A DNA stretch of 64,000 nucleotides from Bacteroidales bacterium. Its GTDB lineage: Bacteria; Bacteroidota; Bacteroidia; Bacteroidales; Marinilabiliaceae. The notes under the pieces were generated by a model that had not been told where the DNA came from, made no database searches, and saw only the letters and a list, made by a program, of their open reading frames with translations. Location: NCBI GenBank assembly GCA_024401365.1, contig JAKSLE010000006.1, forward strand, positions 102,592 through 166,591, given 5' to 3'. The position numbers were made by a program, and so were the translations under genes. This document shows positions 1 through 10,106 of this stretch, piece by piece. Each line of letters starts with the position of its first letter. Position 1 is the first letter of the stretch.

Positions 1-3000
1 ATATTCTCCAACAACTGGCAACTCTATAGTTCCATCACCAATATTGAAGGTTATTACCTTATCGTCTGTAGTGCCATCCGACCATACTGTATTCTGCGCA
101 TCCTTCAACGAGATAACTCTGTCATAAGATTTGCTCTCAATACCAGTCGCATTCTTTTCGTCTACAATATATCCCTCTCCTGCAGGTATTTCAAACTTCT
201 TCTCCTTTCCATCATAGATAAATGTTGTCTGAGGTGCTACTGGAATAGCAATAGTTGCCTTGTCTATCACATTTGTAATCTTCAATTCTTCTCTAGAATT
301 GTCCGACCATATATGATTAGCATCAGGAACCAATGTCAAGATGTACTCTCCAGCATCCTTACCCTCTGTATCTCCAGTTATATCGTATGGACCTACAGGG
401 ATATCGAATACCTGAGTCTCACCGTTGTATGTATACTTGCCAGAAACAAGCTCTGGCTTCTCGATCGCCATTGGAACAATCGTTACCTTATACGACTTGG
501 TATCTGCACCTCCACTGCTCCACGAATAACCTGGATTAAGTGTTACATATACAGTGTATTCGCCAACATTTGTCTTTGTACCGTCAACTACACTATACAA
601 ACTGCTCTCTGGTACAAATACTATCGGAGTACCTGTATATGTATATGTATCTTCTACAACTGGCTCATCTACTCTACCATCAGTAATTGTAAATGTATAT
701 GTCAAATCTTCCGATGTTCCTGTTGCCCATACATAATTGTTCTTGTCAACAAGTGCAACTGTACGTGTGTAAACACCTACCTCAGTAGCAGAAGCATTTG
801 TAACATTTACTATGTAACGGCCTTCAGAATCTGCTGGCACAACGAACAATTTTTCTGTGCCATCAAAAGTAAATGCATCATCCGAAACGACTGGTACGTC
901 AACTTTCACCTTCGCAATGTTGAAGTCGTATGTCTTGTCTTCCGACTTGCCGTCTGCCCATACATAGTGTGCAACATCATTCAATGAAACAGTTACCGTA
1001 TGGTTGCCAGCTCCTGTCTGTACATTGCCCGTTACAGTATAAGCACTGTTAGCTGGAATATTGTAAGTCTTCTCATTGCCGTCGTATGTAAATACTGTTT
1101 CGTCTTTTACTGGAACAGCTACCTGAATCTTGTTAATATAGAACTTATATATCTCAGCATCAGCACCACTACCGTCCGACCATACATAATTACTCTTAGG
1201 TGTTACCTTTACTGTATACTCATTTGGCTCAGTACCCTTTGTAAGACCTTCGATAGTATAACCTGAATTCTCAACAATATTGAAATCAAATTCAGTACCA
1301 TCATAAGTAAACTCTGTAACGGTTACTTCTGGCTTCGCAACCTGAGCTGGCTTTATAACTACATGTATCGTCTCTGGAGTAGTTGAACCACCAACCCAAG
1401 TATAACCTTCATTAGGTGTCAACACAACATCATACTCTCCTGCGTCAGTTTGAACACCATCAGTTACTGTATAAGCATCATTTTCAGGAACCAAAGTAAT
1501 TGGCTGACCTGTATATGTATGCTCTGTCTCAACTATTGGCTTTTCTACACTGCCAGTAGTGATTGTAAAGGTTATTGTACGAGCAACATCAGCAACACCA
1601 TCTGCCCATGCATAGTTGATTTCATCACTAAGTGTTACTGTTCTGTCGTATGTACCTACCAATGTGCCAGTAGCATTCTCTTCTCCTATAGTGTACCTTC
1701 CTTGCTCATCTTGTGGAATCGCAAATGTCTTAACACTACCATCAAAGATGAATGATGTATGCTCAGGTTCTGGAACCGTAACCAGAATCTTCGCGATTAT
1801 AAAATCGTACTGCTTGGTTTCGGTCTTATTGTCGTTCCATATGTAGTGGACATCATCCTTGAGAGATACACTTACTATATACTTGCCTGCATATTTCTGA
1901 ACATTGTTAATGACATCATACGCATCATTATCAGGAATATTGTAAGTCTTGTCGCTACCATCGTATGTAAACTCTGTTTCATCTGCTGCTGGAACATTTA
2001 TTACTATGTGCTTAATCTTAAATGTCTCGTTTATCTCTGCCGATGTGTTATCGCTCCATACATAGTTCGACTTAAGTGCTATCGTTACAGGATAGACAGC
2101 TATCTCAATACCCTTTGTCTCTCCTGTTATCGTATAGCCTTCATTCTCCGCAACATTGAAATTATATTCACTGCCATTCCAAATAAACTCTGTCTGAACA
2201 AATGTTGGCTTGTCTACCTTGGCAGGTAAAATTTCTACATCGTATGATTTCTGTGCTACCGAACCACCTGCCCAAGTATAACCGCTCTTAGGTGTAACCT
2301 TTACTGTATACTTACCAGCATCTTTTCCTTCACCATTAATGATATCATACTCACTACCTGTCAAGAATACTATGGTAGAACCTGTATAGGTATACACTGT
2401 TTGTATAGTAGGCTCATCAATAGTTCCCGTACCAATCTTAAATTCTATCGTCTTAGGTGCAGTTGTACCATCAACCCACTCATAATTATCTGTATCATTG
2501 AGTGAAATTGTTCTAGGAAAATTACCTGCAGCTGTAGCCGAAGCATTCTCAGGCGCAACGGTATAGTTACTGTTAGGGGTAACCGTGAATGTCTTCTCCG
2601 AACCATCATATATAAAGTTGGTTGTTGGTGCTGTCGGCAAGTCTACCCTGGCTTTATTGATCGTAAATGTTACCGTCTTCGATGCATCAGTATCATCTGC
2701 CCATACATAATTGGTCTTGTCTTTCAATGTCACTACCCTGTTGTATGTACCAGCATTGGTTGCTGTCGCATTCGCAGAGCCAATAGTGTAATTGTCATTT
2801 GTAGTAACTTCCAACGCCTTGGCTGTACCATCGTATGTATATGTCGCAGTAACCGCACTAGGCAAAGCAACTGTCGCACGAGCTATCGACCAACTCTGAT
2901 TGATATCTGCTCGCGATCCATCACTCCACGAGAAGTTGTCTCCAAGCTTAATTACTGCCGTGTACGATCCTGCATTTGTAGCCTTGTTACCTGTAATAGT

Positions 3001-3110
3001 ATAACCCGATGCATCCGAAGGTCCTGGTACAGAGAATGTCTGCTCTGAACCCGTGTAGGTAAACGACTGCGTGAGATCTATAGTAGGCTTAGCTATCTGC
3101 TTCTTGCCTA
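1..3110 (-). repeat. Tandem WSDG-type protein repeats (about 14 copies)
   Basis: Within the giant gene, a unit of about 68-77 codons recurs every 203-232 bp. Each unit has a YTYDG-like strand, an A(G)xY turn, a TVxLKD segment and a WSDG or WADG motif followed by K-x-x-TFxI. On the plus strand the WSDG motif lies near 77, 303, 520, 725, 955, 1187, 1395, 1603, 1833, 2052, 2272, 2475, 2698 and 2925. Copies are diverged at DNA level, so this is an old protein repeat and not a recent DNA expansion. The array continues past the edge. Confidence 0.85.
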
Positions 3111-6100
3111 TGCTGAATGTAGTCGTAAGGCCTGTCGTAGGCATCTTATAGTTATCTACATCAGCTCCTTCTATAGATACTGCTGTTGCTACGTATCCGC
3201 TACCCGACACCGTCTTCTCTCCGCTTACTACTACCGTCACATTGTCTGTACCTTCCTTACCAGTCGCTGTCGCAGTAGGCTTATGTGGATTGCCATCATA
3301 AACGAATGACGTATTCGACCATTCTATACCTATTGTCTTCTTTGCAATCGAAACTGAAATTGGACCTGTAGCCGCAACTCCTACATAGTTGTCGTCTGTC
3401 GATTCTACCTTGTAGTATACCTTATAGTCTGAACCTGCATCCTTACCTGTTGGTATCTTTACAGTCCAACCGTCAACACCATTTGTGCTGTAGTACACAA
3501 TACCTGTTGCACAGGTTCCTGCTGTTACAAGGTTCTGTGCAGTACCGTTGTATGTCAACGTATTAGCTACCGGAGCCGTTACCGTAGGATTAGCTTCCTT
3601 AATCGTGAATGACAGGTTAATGTTTGCAGGCAACTTATAGTTTGCAGATGCAGTGCCACCAAGTATTGCCTTAGCTGTGTAACTGCCCTTATTTGTCTGC
3701 TCTCCACTTACAGTCACAGTCACATCGTCTGTACCTACCTTGCCAACAAAGTTGAGTGTAGGCTTCTTTGGTGTACCATCGTAAACGAATGTTGTAGTCG
3801 TACCCCATGTCAATGTTAACTCTTTCTGAGCTATGACTGCTGGTACATTTCCACCTGTTACCTCATTGTAGTTGCCGTCGCCTTCTACCTTGTAATATAC
3901 TGTATAGGTACCAGCATCCTTAGCTTGTGGAATAGTCGTCACCCATGTACTGCCATCAAGACTGTACTTCAATGTACCGCCTGTGGTCGTCGCAGCAGTA
4001 GCTACAAGGTTTTGCATAGTACCCTTATAAACCATATTCGATGCTGCAACAGGCGCAGTAACAGCTGGAGTAGCTTTCTTGATTTCAAATTGTACCGTAT
4101 TGGCCGCTGGCAACTGGTAGTTTGATGCAGCCGATCCTGTCAGAGAACTTGCAGTAGCGGTGTACTTGCCTACTACTGTTTTAGCACCTGTGACTGTAAC
4201 TCCTACTTCGTCTGTACCATACTTGCCTGATAGCAGTGCCGTAGGAACTTTCGATGTTCCATCATATACAAATGATGTATTCTCCCAATTTAGTGTAAGT
4301 TCTTTCTTGGCTATCGTTACAGCTATAGGACCACTCTTGGCTATGTCATTGTAATTAGCACCGCCAGTGACCTTATAATATACATTGTACGACCCCGCAT
4401 TTGTAGCTGTAGGTATAGCATCCGACCATGTCGTGCCGTTGTTGATACTGTACTCTATAGTGCCGGCTGAAATCGTTGCTAGTGTAACAAGTGTCTGTGC
4501 TACACCATTATATGTCAAACTCTTGGCTGTTGGAGCCGTAATGGCAATTGTCGCCTTTGTTATCGCAAATGTCGTCTGGTCTGCACCAACTGCAAACTTA
4601 TAGTTCGAAGCGTCTGCACCCGACAACGTCACTTTTGTCGGATACGACGAACCTACATTTATCTGCTCACCGTCTACCGATACCACTACCTTGTCTCCTG
4701 TCTCTATTCCAGTAACTGTAGGTGTTGGCTTGTGCGCAGATCCATCATATACAAATGTCTTTGTACCCCAGTTGATAGTAAGCTGCTTCTGCGCAATGGC
4801 AACATTCAATGTCTTCGCAGCTACATCAGCATAGTTGGTATTACCTTCTACCTTGTAGTATACCGTATAATTCTGTGCTGCCTTCGCTTGTGGTATTGTG
4901 GTAGTCCAACTTTCTCCATCAATACTATACTTCAACGTACCTCCATTGGTTGAACCGGCTGTCGCAAGTAACGACTGATTGGTTCCATTGTATACCAACG
5001 ATGTGGCAACTGTAGGTGCAGTTACTGTAGGTGTAGTCTTTCCTATCGAGAACTGTGTAGTCTTGGTCGCAGTCGACAACTGATAGTTGGCCGACTTTGT
5101 CCCCTGCAGTGTCGCAGTCGCTGTGTATGTATTTGCTGCTGTACCTGAACCTGTAACGGAAACTGATACATAGCTCTTGTCCACTGTCTCTACTCCCGAC
5201 AATGTCGCAGTAGGTGTATGTGCCAGACCATCATACCCGAAGTTTGTCGCTCCCCATACTACATCAATAGTCTTCTGCGCTATAGCCACATTGATAGGAC
5301 CAGCCTTCTCTGTGCTGTTGTGATTAGCGTCTCCTGATATCTTGTAATAAACAGTATAACTGTTCGCAGTAGTACCTTGTGGTATCGATGTACTCCAACT
5401 TGTTCCATTCAAACTGTACATCAACTCGCCTCCGGTTGCACTACCAGCATCAACCAAATTCTGTGCAGTAGCATTGTATGTCAATGTCTTTGCTGTAGGC
5501 GCTTTCGTGAGAACTGGATCTATTGCAGTAATGTTAAACGATTTTGTTACTACCGATGGCAACTTGTAATTTGCAACATCTTCACCAGAGATAGACGCTG
5601 TAGCTGTATAACCTGTGCCAACTTCTGTTTTAGCTGTAGCAGCAGTTACTTTTACATCGTCACTTCCCACTACACCACTTATCGCTACAGATGGTATCTG
5701 AGCCGATCCTGTATATGGCAAAGTTGTCTCTCCCCAAGTGAGAGTAAGTTCCTTTTGCGCAATCGTAACAGACAACGACTTCTTTGCAACATCATTATAG
5801 TTTGCGCCACCTTGTACCATGTAATATACGGTATAAGTCTTAGCATCCTTACCCTTAGGTAGTGTTGTTACCCACGATGTTCCGTCAAGACTGTACACCA
5901 ATACACCACCTGTCGTTGTTCCTGCTTTTATAAGTACCTGATCAACACCATTATATGTAAGCGTCAACGCAGTAGGCGGTGTTACTGTAGCTGTAGCTTT
6001 AGTTATCTTAAATGATGTCGATGCCGAAGCGCCCTTATAATTAGCCGATTCTGCTACACTCCACTTAACATAATAAACTCCAAAATTAGACGGTATTTGA

Positions 6101-9100
6101 CCGCTAGTTAATGCCCCATTAGCTACAGTCGTTTTTTGAGAGCATTCAGCATCAGTAAAATACTCAATAGTTTGCGCACCATTTCCCTTATAACCTGTTA
6201 ATACAGGAGCATTAGCCGCACTGCCATACACCCAATCACTCATTGATACTGAGAGAGTTAGCGGCGCCTTAGCAATAGTAACTATTACTGGTGTTAGCGA
6301 AACAGCAATGTCATTGTAGTTTGCACCACCGTCCAACTTATAGTATACTTTATATGTACCGGCATCTGTTCCCTTTGGAAGTGTAGTACTCCAATCTCCT
6401 GTACCAGTCAAACTGTATTGTATTGTTGTACCAGATGTCGACGTGCCGGCAGTAACAAGTGTCTGTGATAGAGCATTATACACAAGACCCGACACTGCTG
6501 CTGGAGGTGTCATCGTTGCAGTAGCTCTAGTAATACTAAATGTTGTCGTCACATCAGCTGGCAACTTATAGTTCGATGCTTTTGTACCACTGAGTGTTGC
6601 TGTCGCAACATATGCATTACCCACATTTATCTTCGATCCCGATACTATCGCCTTTACATCGTCTGTTCCAATGATACCTGTAAGTTTCGCTACTGGAGCA
6701 TGTGCTTGTGTATCATACGTAAAGGTCAATCCTGTCCATGAAAGCCCAAGCTCTTTTTGCGCTATTGTAACAGTATAATCAACAACACGAACAGTAGTTG
6801 ATCCACTTATTACCTGAAGCTTAATAGCATACTCACCTGCAGCAGTTTCCTTAGGCAGTGTCGTACTATAAGCACCTCCATTAACGCTATACTTGAACGA
6901 TACTCCAGCTTCTGGCTCTATCGTCGTAAGCAGTTCGTGTGCCGTACCATCATACTCTAGACCAGTGACTGCTTGAGGGATCTCTATGTTAAACTTATAG
7001 TATATATTATACTCGTTTGTAGCATTACACTCAAGTGTCAATGGCTCATCTTTCTTTATATACTGGAATCCAGGAATCAGAGCTTGCTCTACTACCACTA
7101 CATCTCCTACACGTTTATCTGTATAGTTATCACTTGCCTTAACTTCTCGCGTAGTCTCTGTTCCATCACTCATTATCTCATAGTGATTAACTGTATATGG
7201 CGCTATATCACCTTCCCAAATAGCATACACAGGAAGCGCAGCTCCTACAAGACTTGCCGAAATATTATCACCTGGCGCATTTGTTACCTTCAAAGGATCA
7301 TTGACACCCCATCCCTTAAAGGTCATACATCCATTTGCTTTAATATTTGTTTCATTCAAAGCCAAAAGTACAGAATTCGCCTCTGGCGACTGTATCGTCG
7401 GAATCTTTACAATATAGTCATCTCCTGTCCCACCATTATTTGCCTTATAAACTATCGAGCCCGCTGTAGACTGAATAACTTTGTATGTAACAGTTGCATT
7501 ATTATTATTTGTCTTTGTCTCAATATTATTATTACTGTTGATATAACCCTTTATTTCATGAGATACAGTATTCGCAGGCTTTATAGGGATAAACTTCAAT
7601 GTAAGCACCCTTGTTTCTTTCTTACCCATAGCCGGTACTGTCCAAACTCCATTCGAGAATGTCTCTCCATCTAGCTCAGCACCTGTAATCGTGTAATTGA
7701 TATTGCCCTCAAGAATAGACTCTGATGTCAAATTCGCCTGATCAACATTGACAACCACATTATTAACAGGATACTCTGCCACATTCGTGAGCGTAATTTT
7801 CACAGTCTGTTCTTGTCCTGTATAGAGTGACGTTTTAGAAACAGCCGCCTCGACTAAAATATCATTACCGCCAGCACCAAAAATATCTACCTTAAAATTG
7901 TCATATTGTTTTATTTCTATCTTCCTATAGTTATTTGCTATCTGTTCGCCCGCTATCGTTAACGAATATGCCTCTCCATTAACCAAAATCTTTTCCGCCT
8001 GTATATAGTATACTGTACCACCAGTTACGTTGCCCCTTTTGTCTGTGGTTGTTGCAAATGGTATATTATCAAACGCATATCTACCTCCGTTATTTGTTAT
8101 AACGGTAATTGGTTTGCCATCCTTCAAAACAGGTGTTTTACCAGCATCGTTATGGCACAACGTAAGTTTTACTCCTTCCACACCTCTCTCTCCTGTATCA
8201 TACACGCCATTACCCTTTTCCTCTGCATTCAGTTTTTCAAAATATGCAGTACCAGTAATAAACGCATATTTCTGCGCCGTAGCTGTTGAAATATCTATTG
8301 ATGACTGCATCACACTCTTACCGTCATTTACTACAAAACTCCATATATCTACAATCTTATCATTGCCATAACTAGATGTAAATTTCATAGTGCCTCCCTT
8401 ACTAATGCCATCATTAGTAGAGTAATCCATATCTACAAATTTTGGATTTGGCACACCTGTAGTTTCCGTAGTAACACTTGTCGTATTATATGTTTTGTAG
8501 TTCCTGGCATCATACCAAACTCTATATTGCTTGTCATCATCTTTACCTGTACTTTGATAAGCAAGAGCATTTAGCAACTTTATCTCTATACCATTGGGAT
8601 TGTTCTCCACATCTTCCATAGGGAAGTGAAAATCACCTGCATGTGTTCTTACCTGAATATTATATTTTCCTTCTGGAAGCGATTTACCATTTCCATCAAG
8701 ACCATTCCACGACAAATAGTTTGTACCAGCACAACCTGCAGCTGTCAAGACTCTATCACTATACCCATTAGTTTTAGTGTTAATGGTATTATTATACTTG
8801 CCGTCTCCGTCACAATCTATAATTATCTCATACGTAGAGCGTTTGTCCAATTCTACCTTGAAAACTCCGCCCATAGAGACATCAGCATTTCCCGCATTAT
8901 TTAAGTTGTGTGTATTACCTAGGAAATCACATTTTATAACAGATGCAATAGGCTTTGGCGAAACAGGGAAGCCACCAAACATAAATTCTATATTTGGGTC
9001 TGGTGTATTAAAGAATAATCTGTGTGTAAGTATATCATCCTTAGCCTCTAAGTCTGGCTTATTAACTACTACTCCGCCTTGGAGTGCACCTGAAGATATT

Positions 9101-9873
9101 TTTGCATTCCTATTAAGTGTCTGCCCATTACCAGAGTCTATGAGACCAACATTATCCGCATACATGGAAAAACTACATGGTTGGAATCCATTTGTATTTA
9201 CTCGATACAAGTATCCATCCTGAGTCAGAACATATAAATTACAATAACTCTTTCCTGAACTAGCTCCCGTATTGCATCGTAACCTTGATGCAAACACACG
9301 TCCATTTACCAATTCATCCTTCTCGTTAAAAACAGAAATATCCCACGCACAGACCATACATTTTTGATCTGAGGGCCATGCATCACCTATTTGTTTTACT
9401 CCCAAAAGTACATATGGTAGACTTCTTACCTCAAACTCAACCGCATAAACTCCATCATAAGGCACATCAAATATAATAGGATTAAACTTATTACCTTTGG
9501 CACTTGACTGAGGATACCAAGGGCCAGCAGCTTCCGATGTAGGACCATTAATATAACCATTTGTACTATTAACATCAAATGCCCAAGAACGATTATCCTG
9601 AACATATGTAACCTTTATCTTCTTACCAGTGACAGAGCTACCTAAGGTTACAGTCTCTCCTCGCTTTGCAATAAAAAATATTTTAGAGGTTCCTTCATCT
9701 CCTCCTAATTTTTCATTAGTATATTCCAATGTCGTTCGGTGACCACCCGAACCTCTGACATTTAACTGCATTGATCCTTCACCCCAAACTAAATTTCCCG
9801 AGGTGGTTATTATCATTAGCAATAATAACAGTATATTTTTACATATTGTTAAGCTGGTAAGTATTCTGTTCAT
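1..9873 (-). CDS. Giant repeat-containing surface protein, C-terminus cut by window edge
   Basis: The frame is open from the ATG at 9873 to base 1: 3,291 codons with no stop at the points I translated. Residues 1-30 form a signal peptide (a run of five Leu, then a small-residue cleavage region near SGNLVWG). Going toward the C-terminus I see a FlgD-like Ig segment (WNGLDGNGK, about residue 385), an SdrD-B/Cna-B-like domain (about 530-640, GVYDTGERGVEGV), a DUF11/CARDB-like domain (about 660-760), an InlB-B-type segment (about 860-900), a MucBP-like segment (about 900-965), eight composite MBG/YDG-type modules (about 965-2255) and at least fourteen WSDG repeats to the edge. The likely role is a very long extracellular adhesin or stalk. 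A T9SS or anchoring domain would be expected beyond the edge, so the export route is inferred. Same-strand neighbour is the sugar operon, separated by a terminator. Confidence 0.9.
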   Translation of the reverse strand, partial: MNRILTSLTICKNILLLLLMIITTSGNLVWGEGSMQLNVRGSGGHRTTLEYTNEKLGGDEGTSKIFFIAKRGETVTLGSSVTGKKIKVTYVQDNRSWAFDVNSTNGYINGPTSEAAGPWYPQSSAKGNKFNPIIFDVPYDGVYAVEFEVRSLPYVLLGVKQIGDAWPSDQKCMVCAWDISVFNEKDELVNGRVFASRLRCNTGASSGKSYCNLYVLTQDGYLYRVNTNGFQPCSFSMYADNVGLIDSGNGQTLNRNAKISSGALQGGVVVNKPDLEAKDDILTHRLFFNTPDPNIEFMFGGFPVSPKPIASVIKCDFLGNTHNLNNAGNADVSMGGVFKVELDKRSTYEIIIDCDGDGKYNNTINTKTNGYSDRVLTAAGCAGTNYLSWNGLDGNGKSLPEGKYNIQVRTHAGDFHFPMEDVENNPNGIEIKLLNALAYQSTGKDDDKQYRVWYDARNYKTYNTTSVTTETTGVPNPKFVDMDYSTNDGISKGGTMKFTSSYGNDKIVDIWSFVVNDGKSVMQSSIDISTATAQKYAFITGTAYFEKLNAEEKGNGVYDTGERGVEGVKLTLCHNDAGKTPVLKDGKPITVITNNGGRYAFDNIPFATTTDKRGNVTGGTVYYIQAEKILVNGEAYSLTIAGEQIANNYRKIEIKQYDNFKVDIFGAGGNDILVEAAVSKTSLYTGQEQTVKITLTNVAEYPVNNVVVNVDQANLTSESILEGNINYTITGAELDGETFSNGVWTVPAMGKKETRVLTLKFIPIKPANTVSHEIKGYINSNNNIETKTNNNNATVTYKVIQSTAGSIVYKANNGGTGDDYIVKIPTIQSPEANSVLLALNETNIKANGCMTFKGWGVNDPLKVTNAPGDNISASLVGAALPVYAIWEGDIAPYTVNHYEIMSDGTETTREVKASDNYTDKRVGDVVVVEQALIPGFQYIKKDEPLTLECNATNEYNIYYKFNIEIPQAVTGLEYDGTAHELLTTIEPEAGVSFKYSVNGGAYSTTLPKETAAGEYAIKLQVISGSTTVRVVDYTVTIAQKELGLSWTGLTFTYDTQAHAPVAKLTGIIGTDDVKAIVSGSKINVGNAYVATATLSGTKASNYKLPADVTTTFSITRATATMTPPAAVSGLVYNALSQTLVTAGTSTSGTTIQYSLTGTGDWSTTLPKGTDAGTYKVYYKLDGGANYNDIAVSLTPVIVTIAKAPLTLSVSMSDWVYGSAANAPVLTGYKGNGAQTIEYFTDAECSQKTTVANGALTSGQIPSNFGVYYVKWSVAESANYKGASASTSFKITKATATVTPPTALTLTYNGVDQVLIKAGTTTGGVLVYSLDGTSWVTTLPKGKDAKTYTVYYMVQGGANYNDVAKKSLSVTIAQKELTLTWGETTLPYTGSAQIPSVAISGVVGSDDVKVTAATAKTEVGTGYTATASISGEDVANYKLPSVVTKSFNITAIDPVLTKAPTAKTLTYNATAQNLVDAGSATGGELMYSLNGTSWSTSIPQGTTANSYTVYYKISGDANHNSTEKAGPINVAIAQKTIDVVWGATNFGYDGLAHTPTATLSGVETVDKSYVSVSVTGSGTAANTYTATATLQGTKSANYQLSTATKTTQFSIGKTTPTVTAPTVATSLVYNGTNQSLLATAGSTNGGTLKYSIDGESWTTTIPQAKAAQNYTVYYKVEGNTNYADVAAKTLNVAIAQKQLTINWGTKTFVYDGSAHKPTPTVTGIETGDKVVVSVDGEQINVGSSYPTKVTLSGADASNYKFAVGADQTTFAITKATIAITAPTAKSLTYNGVAQTLVTLATISAGTIEYSINNGTTWSDAIPTATNAGSYNVYYKVTGGANYNDIAKSGPIAVTIAKKELTLNWENTSFVYDGTSKVPTALLSGKYGTDEVGVTVTGAKTVVGKYTATASSLTGSAASNYQLPAANTVQFEIKKATPAVTAPVAASNMVYKGTMQNLVATAATTTGGTLKYSLDGSTWVTTIPQAKDAGTYTVYYKVEGDGNYNEVTGGNVPAVIAQKELTLTWGTTTTFVYDGTPKKPTLNFVGKVGTDDVTVTVSGEQTNKGSYTAKAILGGTASANYKLPANINLSFTIKEANPTVTAPVANTLTYNGTAQNLVTAGTCATGIVYYSTNGVDGWTVKIPTGKDAGSDYKVYYKVESTDDNYVGVAATGPISVSIAKKTIGIEWSNTSFVYDGNPHKPTATATGKEGTDNVTVVVSGEKTVSGSGYVATAVSIEGADVDNYKMPTTGLTTTFSIGKKQIAKPTIDLTQSFTYTGSEQTFSVPGPSDASGYTITGNKATNAGSYTAVIKLGDNFSWSDGSRADINQSWSIARATVALPSAVTATYTYDGTAKALEVTTNDNYTIGSANATATNAGTYNRVVTLKDKTNYVWADDTDASKTVTFTINKARVDLPTAPTTNFIYDGSEKTFTVTPNSNYTVAPENASATAAGNFPRTISLNDTDNYEWVDGTTAPKTIEFKIGTGTIDEPTIQTVYTYTGSTIVFLTGSEYDIINGEGKDAGKYTVKVTPKSGYTWAGGSVAQKSYDVEILPAKVDKPTFVQTEFIWNGSEYNFNVAENEGYTITGETKGIEIAVYPVTIALKSNYVWSDNTSAEINETFKIKHIVINVPAADETEFTYDGSDKTYNIPDNDAYDVINNVQKYAGKYIVSVSLKDDVHYIWNDNKTETKQYDFIIAKILVTVPEPEHTSFIFDGSVKTFAIPQDEQGRYTIGEENATGTLVGTYDRTVTLSDEINYAWADGVADVARTITFTITTGSVEKPIVETEHTYTGQPITLVPENDAYTVTDGVQTDAGEYDVVLTPNEGYTWVGGSTTPETIHVVIKPAQVAKPEVTVTEFTYDGTEFDFNIVENSGYTIEGLTKGTEPNEYTVKVTPKSNYVWSDGSGADAEIYKFYINKIQVAVPVKDETVFTYDGNEKTYNIPANSAYTVTGNVQTGAGNHTVTVSLNDVAHYVWADGKSEDKTYDFNIAKVKVDVPVVSDDAFTFDGTEKLFVVPADSEGRYIVNVTNASATEVGVYTRTVALVDKNNYVWATGTSEDLTYTFTITDGRVDEPVVEDTYTYTGTPIVFVPESSLYSVVDGTKTNVGEYTVYVTLNPGYSWSSGGADTKSYKVTIVPMAIEKPELVSGKYTYNGETQVFDIPVGPYDITGDTEGKDAGEYILTLVPDANHIWSDNSREELKITNVIDKATIAIPVAPQTTFIYDGKEKKFEIPAGEGYIVDEKNATGIESKSYDRVISLKDAQNTVWSDGTTDDKVITFNIGDGTIELPVVGEY
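3110..6980 (-). repeat. Eight composite MBG/YDG-type modules of about 160 codons
   Basis: Two half-modules alternate with a period of about 480 bp. One half carries LTYNGTAQ-like, YYSTNG-like and GKDAGxYKVYYKV-like segments. The other carries KELTLTWG-like, FVYDGTPKKP-like and GTDDVTVTVSG-like segments ending in NYKLP. The YNGT-type motif maps near 3541, 4020, 4507, 4985, 5467, 5950, 6470 and 6945, and the YDG-type motif near 3290, 3775, 4260, 4740, 5230, 5708, 6200 and 6712. Such beta-sandwich repeats are usual in long bacterial adhesins. Confidence 0.85.
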
Positions 9874-10041
9874 ATATGTACATATAAAATAATTATTAAA
9901 TCAGTGATACGTGTTCCATATCTATTTGTTTCAACAATTAAGTCAAATAGAATGAATTAGTTCATAAACTTATCTACACACATCGTCTCTTTGTAAAGTC
10001 GAGCACATACAAAATGTCGAAAAAAAACGTAGAAAAATAAA

Positions 10042-10074
10042 AAAACAGGAGACTTGTAAATAATCTCCTGTTTT
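10042..10074 (-). terminator. Terminator after the sugar operon
   Basis: A perfect 11-bp inverted repeat (AAAACAGGAGA / TCTCCTGTTTT) with an 11-nt loop ends in T-rich sequence on both strands. It lies 33 bp past the dehydrogenase stop codon and separates that operon from the giant gene. Confidence 0.85.
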
Positions 10075-10106
10075 AATTTCAAACTTCAACGAACTTATCG
10101 CCCCAC

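Noticed and set aside
1-6980. A possible CRISPR or satellite array because of regular spacing
   Set aside because: The repeats are 205-480 bp long, diverged in DNA and conserved in protein, and are in frame with one gene. CRISPR repeats are short and nearly identical.
313-9223. Many plus-strand open frames of 60-230 codons across 0.3-9.2 kb
   Set aside because: They lie opposite the giant minus-strand gene and are rich in Cys, Ile and Tyr, as expected from antisense reading of a repeat-coding gene. No promoter or known domain supports them.
9874-10041. A promoter for the left giant gene
   Set aside because: Only imperfect matches to TAnnTTTG (such as TCTATTTG on the minus strand) are seen, without a spaced -33 element, so I do not call one.
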